Assembly (NCBI GenBank): GCA_016717335.1 | Contig: JADKFS010000008.1 | Location: 62,001 to 126,000 of the forward strand | Direction: 5' to 3' | Length of the DNA stretch: 64,000 nt | From: Candidatus Ribeiella danica | GTDB taxonomy: Bacteria; Chloroflexota; Chloroflexia; Chloroflexales; Roseiflexaceae | Shown here: piece by piece, positions 1 through 8,891 of the stretch | Layout of the letters: every line of letters starts with the position of its first letter | Numbering within the stretch: position 1 is the first letter of the stretch | The notes under the pieces: model-generated | The model's input: the letters and a program-made list of their open reading frames with translations, nothing else | What the model was told of the DNA's origin: nothing | Database searches by the model: none | Program-made: the position numbers and the translations under genes

Positions 1-1062
1 ACTTCGCCGTACCAGCAGGCGCCTAACCCAAAGGCCACCACCGTGCTGCCGGCGCTGACATCGACGCCGCGCCGCCCCGGTCGCTCGTCGCCGGCTGCGC
101 CGATCGTGCTGGCGCTGGCGCTGCTGGCGATCGTAGCGCTGGGCGGCCTGGCGCTGAACGCGTTCGGCGGCACGCGCGGCCAGAGCGGCCGGGCCACGCC
201 CGCCCCGCAGCCGACCGTCGCGCCGGCGTCGCGCGAGTGGCTGCTGCCCGGCGCGCCCGGCACGATCGCGTTCGGCCAGCGCTACCCGCAGGGCGGGTTC
301 GACGTGTGGGCCGCCACGCTCGACGGGCAGCCGCCGCGCCAGATCACCGCCGACCGCCAGAGCTACAGCCCGGCCTGGTCGGCCGACGGCAGCCGGATGG
401 CGATCACGCGCGACGAGGGCGGCGGCAGCAACGTCTATATCGGAGCGGCGAGCAGCCCCGGCGCCGAGCAGGTCAACCCGCCGGGGACCAGCGCGCGCTA
501 CCCAAGCTGGTCGCCCGACGACGGCCGGCTGGCGTTCGCGATCAAGCAGGACGCCGGCAGCCCCTGGCGGCTGGCGCTGCTCGACCTGGCGACCCGCGCG
601 CTGACCGTCGGCGACGCGCGCGACGTGGCCTGGCTCGAGTGGTCGTCGCGCGGCGCGCTGGCCTACTCCGCGGCCGGCGCGGGCGGCCAGCAGGACATCT
701 TCGTGATGGACGCGGACGGCCAGCCGCGCAACCTGACCGACAGCGCCGACCTGGTCGAAGACTTCCCAGGCTGGTCGCCCGACGGGCGCCGGCTGGCGTT
801 CGTCTCCTACCCGGCGCCGGATCAGCTGGCCGAGCGCCAGATCTACGCGATCGACGCCGACGGCGGCGGCCGCACCCAGCTGACCAGCGGGCCGGGCCCG
901 CACACCAACCCGGTCTGGTCGCCCGACGGCAAATGGATCGCCTACCTGTCGCAGGAGGGCAGCCCCGACTGGCAGGTCTGGGCCATGCGCGCGGATGGCC
1001 GCGAGCCGCGCCAGATCACGTTTGGCGCGCAGCGCAAGTTCTACCTCGCGTGGGGGCCATGA
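1..1062 (+). CDS. Membrane-anchored TolB-like beta-propeller protein, 5'-truncated by the window edge
   Basis: The frame is open from base 1, so the gene starts upstream; GTG 43 is only the first internal start codon. The visible part is a Pro/Ala-rich stretch, one transmembrane segment (VLALALLAIVALGGLAL), a low-complexity linker, then about 270 residues of repeated PxWSPDGxxLAF blades (for example SPAWSADGSRMAI, YPSWSPDDGRLAF, PVWSPDGKWIAYL). That pattern is the PD40/TolB six-bladed propeller. The propeller should lie outside the membrane and bind a ligand or protein partner. Similar tails follow Ser/Thr kinase domains or zinc-ribbon regions in Chloroflexota, so the missing N-terminus could be regulatory; this is inference. 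The fold is confident, the function open. Confidence 0.8.
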   Translation, partial: TSPYQQAPNPKATTVLPALTSTPRRPGRSSPAAPIVLALALLAIVALGGLALNAFGGTRGQSGRATPAPQPTVAPASREWLLPGAPGTIAFGQRYPQGGFDVWAATLDGQPPRQITADRQSYSPAWSADGSRMAITRDEGGGSNVYIGAASSPGAEQVNPPGTSARYPSWSPDDGRLAFAIKQDAGSPWRLALLDLATRALTVGDARDVAWLEWSSRGALAYSAAGAGGQQDIFVMDADGQPRNLTDSADLVEDFPGWSPDGRRLAFVSYPAPDQLAERQIYAIDADGGGRTQLTSGPGPHTNPVWSPDGKWIAYLSQEGSPDWQVWAMRADGREPRQITFGAQRKFYLAWGP

Positions 1063-1118
1063 CCTCCTGCTGGTGACCTTTCCCATGCCCGTCCCATCAT
1101 CAGGGGAAGGCTTGTTCT

Positions 1119-1210
1119 GTTGGCGCTGTCGTACGGCTGCTCCGCGGCCGCACGACAGCGCCAACTTGTCCCCCCCTCTCCCGGCGGGAGAGGGGGCAGG
1201 GGGTGAGGGG
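1119..1210. repeat. 14-bp inverted repeat followed by a CCCCTCTCCC palindrome
   Basis: Arms GTTGGCGCTGTCGT (1119-1132) and their exact complement (1152-1165) enclose 19 bases. Directly after comes the CCCCTCTCCCGGCGGGAGAGGGG palindrome family that recurs in other spacers. It sits 3' of the propeller gene and may fold in the mRNA end, but no T-run follows. Confidence 0.65.
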
Positions 1211-1238
1211 AAACGCCGAACGGGCGCCAAGAAAACCG

Positions 1239-1247
1239 TGCTATAAT
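1239..1247 (+). promoter_or_regulatory. Extended -10 promoter TGCTATAAT
   Basis: Perfect TGN-TATAAT 48 bases before the ATG of the golvesin-domain gene. No -35 hexamer is visible at the right distance. The same arrangement recurs before several other genes here. Confidence 0.55.
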
Positions 1248-1294
1248 CGCGCCACTACCACGTCGTAGCGCTTACCATGTTCGTAGGAGTGGCT

Positions 1295-2776
1295 ATGAGA
1301 CGATGGGTGCACCTCGTATGTGCCGGCGCGCTCGCGCTGGCGCTGCTCAGCAGCCTGGCCCCGCCGGGCTCCAGCGCACAGGCGGCGACGGCCCCTCCAG
1401 CAAGCGGCGCCGGCCAGAGCCAGGACGTGCGGGTCGGCGACGACGGCTCGCTGACGCTGGCGGCCAACGCCCCGCCCGCCCCGCCTGTCTACGGAACGTT
1501 CCAGCACTTCGGCCTCGCAATCTCCTCCGCCCAGCAATTCAGCACGCCCTTCCGCTCGATCCGCATCGACTACGACGCCAGCGCGCCGCGCGGCAGCGCC
1601 GTCCGGCTCGACGTGCGCGCGAGCGCCGACGGCGCGCGCTGGGGCGCCTGGCAGGTCGGCCTGGCCGGCGGCGCGACCGCGACCTTCGCGTCGCCCGCGC
1701 GCTTCGCGCAGTACCGCGCGACGCTGCTCGGGTCGGCCCGCGGCCTCCCGTCGATCCGCGACATCCGGCTGGCGCCGCAGCCCGGCCCCGCGATCTACAG
1801 CGCCCTGGAGGACTCCCAGCCGGTCGCGCCGACCTGGCGGCTGCACGCCACGCGCGAGGGCCTGGTCGGGCACCGCACCGCCAACGGCCACCGCATCGCC
1901 AAGCGCGACCGCTTCGTCTCGCTGCCCTCCTGGCGCGCGCTCGCGCCGGACGGAACGAACGACTACATGGTCCGCATCACCTACAACGGCCGCAGCGCCG
2001 TCGCGCCGGTGTACGACGTCGGGCCGTGGAACGCCCACGACGACTACTGGGACGAGCAGCGCGAGCGCTTCGGCGACCTGCCGCGCGGCTGGCCCGAGGA
2101 CCACGCGGCCTACTTCGACGGCTACAACGGCGGGCGCGCCGAGAAGGGCAAGGTGCGCTTCCCCACCGCGATCGACGTCGGCGATGGGGTCTGGTGGGAC
2201 GACCTGGGCATCAAGGGCGATCGCGCGGTGGTCGAGGTGACGTTCCTGTGGCTCGGGCGCGACCCGCTGGCCGACCAGCCGCCCGCGCCTGCCCCGGCGC
2301 CGCCGCCTGTCGCGGAAGCCGCCCCGGCGCCGCCACCGCCGGCCGAGCTCGTCGTCGACGACGGCGGCGCCGGGTTCACGGGCCAGGCCAAGGTCAAGTG
2401 GTACGACGGATCGAAGGGCTGCGGCGGCGCCGGCCACGCGCTGTGGACCTACACGACCGCCAACCCGGCCGAGAGCGAGAACGCCGGCCGCTGGCAGCCC
2501 GCCCTGCCGGCCGAGGCCATGTACGATGTCTACGCCGCCATCCCGGCCTGCGCGGCGCGCAAGCCCAACACCGGCAGCGCGCGCTACCTCGTGCAGCACC
2601 GCGACGGCACCCAGGAGGTCGTGATCGACCAGGCGGCCGGCGCGGGGACGTGGGTGCTGCTCGGGCGCTTCCCGTTCCGCGCCGGCGACGGCGGCTTCGT
2701 CGAGCTGCGCGACGTGGCCGGCGATGAGATGCGGGCGATCTGGTACGACTCGGTCAAGTGGGTGCCGGCGCTGTAG
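1295..2776 (+). CDS. Secreted protein with C-terminal golvesin/Xly-like domain
   Basis: 493 aa. ATG 1295 is preferred over ATG 1277 because AGGAG lies 5 bases before it and the signal peptide (MRRWVHLVCAGALALALL) then begins properly; cleavage is likely near SAQA. Residues about 55-160 look like an F5/8-type or jelly-roll beta domain. Residues about 180-330 contain VRITYNGRSAVAPVYDVGPW, which resembles beta-barrel pieces of RlpA-like secreted proteins. A Pro/Ala linker (about 333-352) leads to a C-terminal domain with VVDDGGAGFTG, YDVYAAIPA and TWVLLGRFPF, the pattern of golvesin C-terminal (Xly CBD-like) domains. Probably an extracellular cell-wall or matrix-binding protein. The substrate is unknown. 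Confidence 0.78.
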   Translation: MRRWVHLVCAGALALALLSSLAPPGSSAQAATAPPASGAGQSQDVRVGDDGSLTLAANAPPAPPVYGTFQHFGLAISSAQQFSTPFRSIRIDYDASAPRGSAVRLDVRASADGARWGAWQVGLAGGATATFASPARFAQYRATLLGSARGLPSIRDIRLAPQPGPAIYSALEDSQPVAPTWRLHATREGLVGHRTANGHRIAKRDRFVSLPSWRALAPDGTNDYMVRITYNGRSAVAPVYDVGPWNAHDDYWDEQRERFGDLPRGWPEDHAAYFDGYNGGRAEKGKVRFPTAIDVGDGVWWDDLGIKGDRAVVEVTFLWLGRDPLADQPPAPAPAPPPVAEAAPAPPPPAELVVDDGGAGFTGQAKVKWYDGSKGCGGAGHALWTYTTANPAESENAGRWQPALPAEAMYDVYAAIPACAARKPNTGSARYLVQHRDGTQEVVIDQAAGAGTWVLLGRFPFRAGDGGFVELRDVAGDEMRAIWYDSVKWVPAL

Positions 2777-2867
2777 CGGCCGCGCGGCCGCTATAGTGCC
2801 TACGGCATCATCCCCCGGCCTTCTCTTTTGGAGATTTCCGCGAGCACATCCTGGTGCGCCACAGGCC

Positions 2868-3010
2868 CTCACCCCCCTGCCCCCCTCTCCCGCCGGGAGA
2901 GGGGGAATATTGGCTGGCACAGGTTGCCTGGCCCGCCGAACCCCGCTGCCGATTCGTCCTCCGCCCCTGCTAGGGGCGGGGGCAGGGGGTGGGGTGATCC
3001 GGCGCACGGT
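2868..3010. repeat. Composite CCCCTCTCCC / GGGGCGGGGGC intergenic module
   Basis: Left half is the CCCCTCTCCCGCCGGGAGAGGGG palindrome, then about 60 variable bases, then CCGCCCCTGCTAGGGGCGGG and GCAGGGGGTGGGGTGATC. The same two halves in the same order recur at 18350-18490 and 36475-36605. Nothing else is seen in the 355-base gap apart from the promoter at 3093. Confidence 0.7.
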
Positions 3011-3092
3011 GACGCCGTACACAAGAAAACCTACCCCCGCAAGGGGGGCAGGGGGGTGAGCGCCAGCCACCCGAAGGGTACCCTCGATTTTA

Positions 3093-3101
3093 TGCTATAG
3101 T
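3093..3101 (+). promoter_or_regulatory. Extended -10 promoter TGCTATAGT
   Basis: TGN-TATAGT 31 bases before the ATG of the GAF-SpoIIE gene, in a short AT-richer island. No clear -35. Confidence 0.5.
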
Positions 3102-3131
3102 ACCCTTTACTCAAAACACAGGAAGTCAGTT

Positions 3132-6100
3132 ATGGCCCGGCCGGCGCCCACCCCAGCACAGCAGATCGAAGAGCTCGAACGCCAGCGCGACACGTTCCGC
3201 GAGCAGCAGGAGCGCTACCGCCGCACCCTCGACGCGCTCTACAGCGTGGCGATGGCCTGCCGCGGCCACACGACGTTCCGCGAGGTCTTCGAGGTGACCT
3301 ACCGCGAGCTGCGGGCGATCTTTCAGCTCGACGCCTGCTACGTCGCGGTCTGCGATATGCGCCGGCCCGAGCTGTTCCGCGCCGCGTATATGGTCGACGA
3401 GGGCCAGGCCGAGTATGTCGAGGACTCGGTCCACGGCACGCTCACCGGCCTGCTGATCAGCCAGCGCGCGCCGCTGCTGTTCCGCGACCTGGCGGCCGAG
3501 CGCGGCCAGTTCGCCACCCCGCCGGCGCGCTTCGGCAACGACGGCCGGCTCTCGCGATCCTGGATGGGCGTGCCGCTGCTGATCGGCCAGAGCGCCGTCG
3601 GCGTGATCTCGGTCCAGAGCTACGCGCCCGACCTGTACGGCGATGCCGACCTCGACCTGCTCCAGCGGCTCGGCAACGTCGTCGGCGTGGCGCTCGAGAA
3701 CGTGGGCCTGGCCCAGCACCAGCACGAGCTGAGTCTGGCGCTGTCCGACCGGGTCGCGGCCCGCACCGACGAGCTGGCGATCCTGAGCGCGCTGATCTCG
3801 TCGATGGTGCTGCAGCGCCCGCTGGCCGAGCTGCTCGACCACGCGCTGACGCTGATCCTGCCGCTGCTGAATGTCCAGGCCGGCAACGTGCGCCGCTACG
3901 ACCGCGAGCAGGCCGCGCTGGTGCTGCTGGCCCAGCGCGGCCTGCCGCCCGACGACGCGCGCGCCGTCGTCAGCGTGCCGGTCGAGGGCACCTACATCGG
4001 CAGCATCGTGCGCGACAACCAGCCCCTGCTGGTGCCGGACAACCTGTCGCTCTACTCGCTCTCGCCGGCGCCCTCGCCCTTTCGGTCGCTGCTGGGCGTG
4101 CCGCTGCGGATCGGCAGCCAGGTGCTGGGCACGCTGGCGGTGCTCGACGACCGGCCGCGCAGCTTCGACCCGCAGCAGACCGACCTGCTGCAGGTGATCG
4201 GCAACCAGATCGCGCTGGCGATCGAGAACGCCCGGCTGCTGGAGGAGCGCGAGCGCCAGATCGCCGAGCTGCGCGCGCTCAGCCGGATCAGCCACGCCGC
4301 CGCCACCGCGCTCGACCCGACCACGCTGCTGCGCCACGTCCACGAGGCGCTCGCCGGCCTGATGCGGCTCGACGTCTTCCTGATGGTGCTGTACGACCCC
4401 GAGCGGCAGATCATCTCGGAGGGGATCGCGATCGACGAGGGCCAGGAGTACGTCTACTTCCACAACCAGCCGCCGCCGCCCGACTCGCTGACCGGCTGGG
4501 TCATCCGCGAGCGGCGCAAGCTGCACCTGGCCGACGTCGCGCGCGAGATCGCGCAGTACCCCGGCGTCGGCGGCACGCCCGGCGGCACCGGCCGCGACGC
4601 CGAGGCCTGGCTGGGGGTGCCGCTGTTCGACCGCGCCGGGCAGGTGATCGGCGTGATCAGCATCCAGGGCTACACGCCCGGCGCCTTCGACGAGCGCGAC
4701 GAGCGCTTCCTCGACGACGTGGCCGGCCAGGTGGCCCTGCACGTGCAGAACGTCGGCCTGCTGGCCGAGCGCGCCCGCCGCATCCGCGAGCTCGACGCGA
4801 TCGGCCAGATCGGCCAGCTGATCAGCGCCTCGTATGACCTGGCCGAGATGCTCCAGCGCGTCTACGAGCAGCTGCAGTCGCTGACCGAGGCCGCCGTGTG
4901 CTACCTGGTGCTCTGCGAGCCGGACACGTTCGCGATCACGCACTCGATGTATATCGACCGCGGCGTGGCGATAGCCGACGACTGGCTCGGCCGGCGGCCC
5001 CGCCAGGGCAGCCTGACGCTCCGGGCGCTCGAGACGCGCCGGCCGCTGCTGCTGCACGACCTGCCCGGCCAGCGCGACGAGCTGGCCGCCATGGGCGTCG
5101 ACATCAGCCGGCTGAGCAGCGACCACAACACCCGCTCGTGGGCCGGCGTGCCGCTGCTGGCCAAGCAGGGCCAGCCGATCGGCGTGATCTCGATCCAGGA
5201 CTACCAGCCGGCGCGCTACGACCAGCGCACGATCGAGCTGCTCGGCCAGGTCGCCAGCCACCTGAGCCTGGGCGTGCAGAAGGTGCGGCTGTTCGACGAG
5301 CGCGAGCGCCAGATCGCCGAGAACGCGCGGCTGTTCCAGGCCGAGCAGGAGGCCCGCCGCACCGCCGACACGCTGCGCGAGGTCGCGCGGGTGCTCAGCT
5401 CGTCGTTCGACCTGGGCGAGGTGCCGCAGATCATCATCCGCGAGCTGCGCCAGGTGATCCCGTACGACACCGCCTCGATCCTGATGCTTGAGGACGAGCA
5501 GTTCCGCCTGGCAGTGCAGGGCAAGCCGGCCGGCGCCGAGCTGCCGCAGCATTTGACCTTCCGGTTCGATCAGCTCAACGCCGCCGCGCTGGTGATCGAG
5601 CGGCGCGCGCCGGTGGTGATCGGCGACATCCAGAGCGCGCCGGAGTGGACCCAGCTGGAGGGCCAGGGCCCGCTGCGCTCGTGGCTGGGCGCGCCGCTGA
5701 TCGCCAAGGGCCAGGTGCTCGGCGTGCTCAACATCAGCGCGGCCGAGCCGAACCGCTTCACCGCCCGCGACGCCGAGGTGGCGCTGGCGTTCGCCAGCCA
5801 GGCCGCCGTGGCGATCGAGAACGCCCGGCTGTACCAGGAGTCGGTCACGCGCGTCGAGCAGGAGCTGGAGATCGCCGCGCGCATCCAGCGCAACCTGTTC
5901 CCGCGCGCGCTGCCGCAGGCCGCCGGCCTGGAGCTGGCCGCCTGGATTCTGCCGGCGCGCGAGACCGGCGGCGACTTCTATGACATGGTGGTGCTGCGCG
6001 ACGAGACGGCCGACACGCGCGCGGCGCTGGCGCTGATGATCGGCGACGCCTCGGGCAAGAGCATCCCCGCCGCGATGCTCATGGCGATCGCCCGCTCGAT

Positions 6101-6599
6101 CGCTCGATCCGAGGCGCGCGACCACCGCACGCCCGAGCAGGTGATGCGCGAGACCAACAGCTGGATCGCGCTGGACGTGCCGAAGCACTCGTTCGTCGCG
6201 CTCTGCTACGCCACGCTCGATCTGCAGGAGCGCCACCTGGCGATGGCCAACGCCGGCCAGCTCGCGCCGCTGCGGCGCCGGCCGGGCGGGCAGATCGAGT
6301 ACCTCGAAGCGCCCGGCTCGACGCTGCCGCTGGGCATCGTGCCCGACACGCCCTACGCCACGCTCGAGCTGCCGCTGCAGGCCGGCGACCTGCTGCTGTT
6401 CTACACCGACGGGATCGTCGAGGCGAAGGACAGCGCGCGCGCGCTGTTCGGCTTCGAGCGCCTGGAGGCGATCCTGCGCGACCACGGCGACTCGACGCCG
6501 CAGCAGCTGATCGAGCTGATCGTCGCGGCGGTCGAGCAGTTCGCCGGCAGCGCGCCCCAGCACGACGACATGACGCTCGTCGCGCTGCGGATCGCATGA
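3132..6599 (+). CDS. Five-GAF-domain SpoIIE/RsbU-type PP2C phosphatase
   Basis: 1155 aa, no membrane segment, so cytoplasmic. A short coiled coil (residues 10-35) is followed by five GAF domains at about 48-195, 220-370, 385-545, 556-720 and 748-901, each ending in a helix such as ALENVGL or AIENARLL. The C-terminal SpoIIE phosphatase (about 906-1155) carries the metal-binding residues in GGDFYD, GDASGKSIPAAM, FYTDGIVEA and HDDMT, so it should be active. Such proteins dephosphorylate anti-anti-sigma factors in partner-switching pathways; the target is not in the window. Signals read by the GAF array are unknown. AGGAAG lies 8 bases before ATG 3132. The stop overlaps the next small ORF. Confidence 0.92.
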   Translation: MARPAPTPAQQIEELERQRDTFREQQERYRRTLDALYSVAMACRGHTTFREVFEVTYRELRAIFQLDACYVAVCDMRRPELFRAAYMVDEGQAEYVEDSVHGTLTGLLISQRAPLLFRDLAAERGQFATPPARFGNDGRLSRSWMGVPLLIGQSAVGVISVQSYAPDLYGDADLDLLQRLGNVVGVALENVGLAQHQHELSLALSDRVAARTDELAILSALISSMVLQRPLAELLDHALTLILPLLNVQAGNVRRYDREQAALVLLAQRGLPPDDARAVVSVPVEGTYIGSIVRDNQPLLVPDNLSLYSLSPAPSPFRSLLGVPLRIGSQVLGTLAVLDDRPRSFDPQQTDLLQVIGNQIALAIENARLLEERERQIAELRALSRISHAAATALDPTTLLRHVHEALAGLMRLDVFLMVLYDPERQIISEGIAIDEGQEYVYFHNQPPPPDSLTGWVIRERRKLHLADVAREIAQYPGVGGTPGGTGRDAEAWLGVPLFDRAGQVIGVISIQGYTPGAFDERDERFLDDVAGQVALHVQNVGLLAERARRIRELDAIGQIGQLISASYDLAEMLQRVYEQLQSLTEAAVCYLVLCEPDTFAITHSMYIDRGVAIADDWLGRRPRQGSLTLRALETRRPLLLHDLPGQRDELAAMGVDISRLSSDHNTRSWAGVPLLAKQGQPIGVISIQDYQPARYDQRTIELLGQVASHLSLGVQKVRLFDERERQIAENARLFQAEQEARRTADTLREVARVLSSSFDLGEVPQIIIRELRQVIPYDTASILMLEDEQFRLAVQGKPAGAELPQHLTFRFDQLNAAALVIERRAPVVIGDIQSAPEWTQLEGQGPLRSWLGAPLIAKGQVLGVLNISAAEPNRFTARDAEVALAFASQAAVAIENARLYQESVTRVEQELEIAARIQRNLFPRALPQAAGLELAAWILPARETGGDFYDMVVLRDETADTRAALALMIGDASGKSIPAAMLMAIARSIARSEARDHRTPEQVMRETNSWIALDVPKHSFVALCYATLDLQERHLAMANAGQLAPLRRRPGGQIEYLEAPGSTLPLGIVPDTPYATLELPLQAGDLLLFYTDGIVEAKDSARALFGFERLEAILRDHGDSTPQQLIELIVAAVEQFAGSAPQHDDMTLVALRIA

Positions 6600-6760
6600 T
6601 GCTCACGCTCGTTCATCTCACCCCCCTATCGCTCCCCTGGCAGCGGATCGCGACCATCCCGGCCGGCCACGCCGACGAGGTGGCCGGCTGGCTCGGCACG
6701 ATCGCCTACGACGTCGTCGCGACCATCCTGCCGCGCGTGCCGCGCGAGGCCGAAACATGA
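6599..6760 (+). CDS. Small 53-aa protein overlapping the phosphatase stop (TGATG)
   Basis: The TGA of the upstream gene (6597-6599) and this ATG share an A, an arrangement typical of translational coupling. The peptide begins MLTLVHLTPLSLPWQR and ends RVPREAET. Its third codon positions are almost all G or C, as in the neighbouring real genes. A mildly hydrophobic middle (WLGTIAYDVVATILP) gives no clear transmembrane helix. No family recognised. The overlap suggests co-production with the phosphatase, perhaps as a partner; that is inference. It could also be a chance open frame. Confidence 0.5.
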   Translation: MLTLVHLTPLSLPWQRIATIPAGHADEVAGWLGTIAYDVVATILPRVPREAET

Positions 6761-6935
6761 ACAGCTCGTCATCTTGGACCGCGGCTATGTTCACCTATCC
6801 TTCATTGACGTGCGCGATACTGATATTCGGGAAGCAGCCGATCATCACAGCAACAATGCAGCCACGCGCTGCTCCCCACCTCTCCTTTTTTCAGCAAGAC
6901 CACCCTGTGGGGCTACGCCCCTGATTTCTCCGGGG

Positions 6936-7170
6936 CGCTGCGCCCCCGGCCCCCCTCCGGCAAAGGATGCCTGTGGCATTTCATTCATGGTGGCGCATGC
7001 CCAGCAATATTCCCAGCGCGGCGGGCAGTCCGAGTGCTCAACCCGGCGCGCCTGGATTCAGCCGGGCATGCACCACAAACGCTGAGAGCGAGACGGCATT
7101 CTTTTGGGGTCCAGGGGCGCACGCCCCGGCCGGGGGGCGGCGGGGGTGGCGGCCCACCCCCGCCCGCGGG
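6936..7170 (+). repeat. Nested-palindrome element, copy A
   Basis: Outer arms AAAGGATGCC (6962-6971) and GGCATTCTTT (7095-7104). Left flank GGGGCGCTGCGCCCCCGG, right flank TTGGGGTCCAGGGGCGCACG then GC-rich GGCGGCGGGGGTGGCGG. Inner arms GCGCATGCCC and CCGGGCATGC. The 170 bases before it (6761-6935) hold nothing I recognise. Confidence 0.75.
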
Positions 7171-7964
7171 GGTGCGGGGGGCGCGCAGCCCCCCGAAGCA
7201 GTGTACGTGCCACAGGCGACTAGATTCAGCCGGGCATGCACCACAAACGCTGAGAGCGAGACGGCATTCTTTTGGGGTCCAGGGGCGCACGCCCCGGCCG
7301 GGGGGCGGCGGGGGTGGCGGCCCACCCCCGCGGGGGTGCGGGGGCGCGCAGCCCCCCGAAGCAGTGTACGTGCCACAGGCGACTAGATTCAGCCGGGCAT
7401 GCACCACAAACGCTGAGAGCGAGACGGCATTCTTTTGGGGTCCAGGGGCAACGCCCCGGCCGGGGGGCGGCGGGGGTGGCGGCCCACCCCCGCCCGCGGG
7501 GGTGCGGGGGGCGCGCAGCCCCCCGAAGCAGTGTACGTGCCACAGGCGACTAGATTCAGCCGGGCATGCACCACAAACGCTGAGAGCGAGACGGCATTCT
7601 TTGGGGTCCAGGGGACGCCCGGCGGGGCGGCGGGTGGCGGCCCACCCGCCCGGGGGGGGCGCGCAGCCCCCGAAGCAGTGTACGTGCCACAGGCGACCAG
7701 ATCCAGCCGGATGCACCACAAACGCTGAGAGCGAGACGGCTCTTTGGGGTCCAGGGGCGCACGCCCCGGGGGGCGGCGGGGGTGGCGGCCCACCCCCGCC
7801 CGCGGGGGTGCGGGGGGCGCGCAGCCCCCCGAAGCAGTATACGTGCCACAGGCGACTAGATTCAGCCGGGCATGCGCGTCAAGCATTTGGGCAGAGGCTG
7901 GGCTCTTTTGGGGTCCAGGGGCAACGCCCCGCAGGGGCACGGGGCGCGCAGCCCCCGCACGCGC
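7040..7964. repeat. Tandem array of 147-168 bp units from the right half of the nested-palindrome element
   Basis: The string GCATG(CACC) recurs at 7066, 7234, 7397, 7564, about 7710 and 7870. Each unit runs GGATTCAGCCGGGCATGC, CACAAACGCTGAGAGC, TTTTGGGGTCCAGGGGC, then a GC-rich tail ending GCGCAGCCCCCCGAAGCA and GTGTACGTGCCACAGGCGAC. Unit lengths drift by deletions in the G/C tracts. The array abuts the stop of the methyltransferase gene. The long open frames through it reflect base composition and are not treated as genes. Confidence 0.9.
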
Positions 7965-8768
7965 CTAGGCGCGCTTCTGTAGCACAAAGCGCAGGTACTC
8001 GACCGCGCCGCCGCGGAACGACTCGTACAGCGGCGTGCCCTTGGTCGCCGCGAACTCCCGGAACTGCCGCCGCAGCAGCCTGGGCGCCTGCCGCTCGATC
8101 AGCGCCAGCCGCCGGTCGTTGTCGCGGTCGAGCGCGCGCACGATGCCCGGCGTGATGCGCTCCTCCTCGACCAGCTCCAGCGCGCCGGTCAGCTGGCCGC
8201 GCAGCCGCCCGACCCGCTCGCGCGGGCGGTGGTCGGTGAACAGCAGGTGGCCGCCCGGCCGGAGCACCCTGGCCACCTCGCCGGCGAAGCGCTCGATTGA
8301 GCCGTAGCAGTGCGATGACTCGACGTTCACCACCGCATCGAAGCTGCCGTCGGCGAACGGCAGCGCCTCGGCGTCGCCCTGGCGGAACGACAGCCCCGCC
8401 ACCTGGTGGTAGCCCCTGCAGAACGCGACCGCGCTGTCGGCGATGTCGACGCCCACCAGCGACTGGGGGCGCAGGTAGCGCACTACGAAGGACGCGCCGC
8501 CGCCGCGCCCGCAGCCGACCTCCAGCACCTGCTTGCCCGCCAGGTCGATCGCGCCGGCGACCCGGTCGTACAGCTGGATGCACAGGCGCCGGCCCTCGTC
8601 CGCCGGGTCGAGCGCCCGCGCGCGCGCGCCCGGGTCGTCGTAGCCGTAGTTCATGAACAGCATGTGCGCATCTTTGTCGGCGCGGGCCAGGTACTCGTAC
8701 CAGCTGCGGTTCAGGAGCCGCTTGACGCGCGGCACCTCGTAGACCGTGTCGACCAGCCGTGTCAGCAT
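7965..8768 (-). CDS. Class I SAM-dependent methyltransferase
   Basis: 267 aa. The AdoMet-binding motif I is VLEVGCGRGGGASF (about residues 68-81), followed by VGVDIADSAVAF (acidic motif II), RQGDAEALPFADGSFDAVV (motifs III-IV) and a VLRPGGHLLFTD strand-turn, all in class I order. The N-terminal stretch NRSWYEYLARADKDAHMLFMNYGYDD resembles methyltransferases acting on lipids or small metabolites, but the substrate cannot be told. AAAGGAG sits just upstream of the ATG. The gene stands alone downstream of livF, with a repeat-bearing spacer between. Confidence 0.88.
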   Translation of the reverse strand: MLTRLVDTVYEVPRVKRLLNRSWYEYLARADKDAHMLFMNYGYDDPGARARALDPADEGRRLCIQLYDRVAGAIDLAGKQVLEVGCGRGGGASFVVRYLRPQSLVGVDIADSAVAFCRGYHQVAGLSFRQGDAEALPFADGSFDAVVNVESSHCYGSIERFAGEVARVLRPGGHLLFTDHRPRERVGRLRGQLTGALELVEEERITPGIVRALDRDNDRRLALIERQAPRLLRRQFREFAATKGTPLYESFRGGAVEYLRFVLQKRA

Positions 8769-8891
8769 CGGGCGCTCCTTTCCTATAGCAAAAGCCCCCC
8801 CTTTCCCGTGGCGGCGGGAGAGGGGGGCGAGGGCTAGCTCTGTACACGCTCCCGCGTGGGAGAGCGGAGGCAGTAGGCGGGCAACCGGCCG

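Noticed and set aside
3126..6563. 1145-aa antisense ORF opposite the GAF-SpoIIE gene
   Set aside because: Shadow of a GC-rich gene; low-complexity Arg/Gln/Ala/His composition and no domain.
7034..8155. Pro/Arg/Gly-rich ORFs through the 7-8 kb array
   Set aside because: All frames are open because the repeat is GC-rich and lacks stops; no ribosome site and no homologous fold.
8782..8790. Extended -10 TGCTATAGG before the methyltransferase
   Set aside because: It would start transcription inside the ribosome site, 10 bases or fewer from the ATG; more likely chance.
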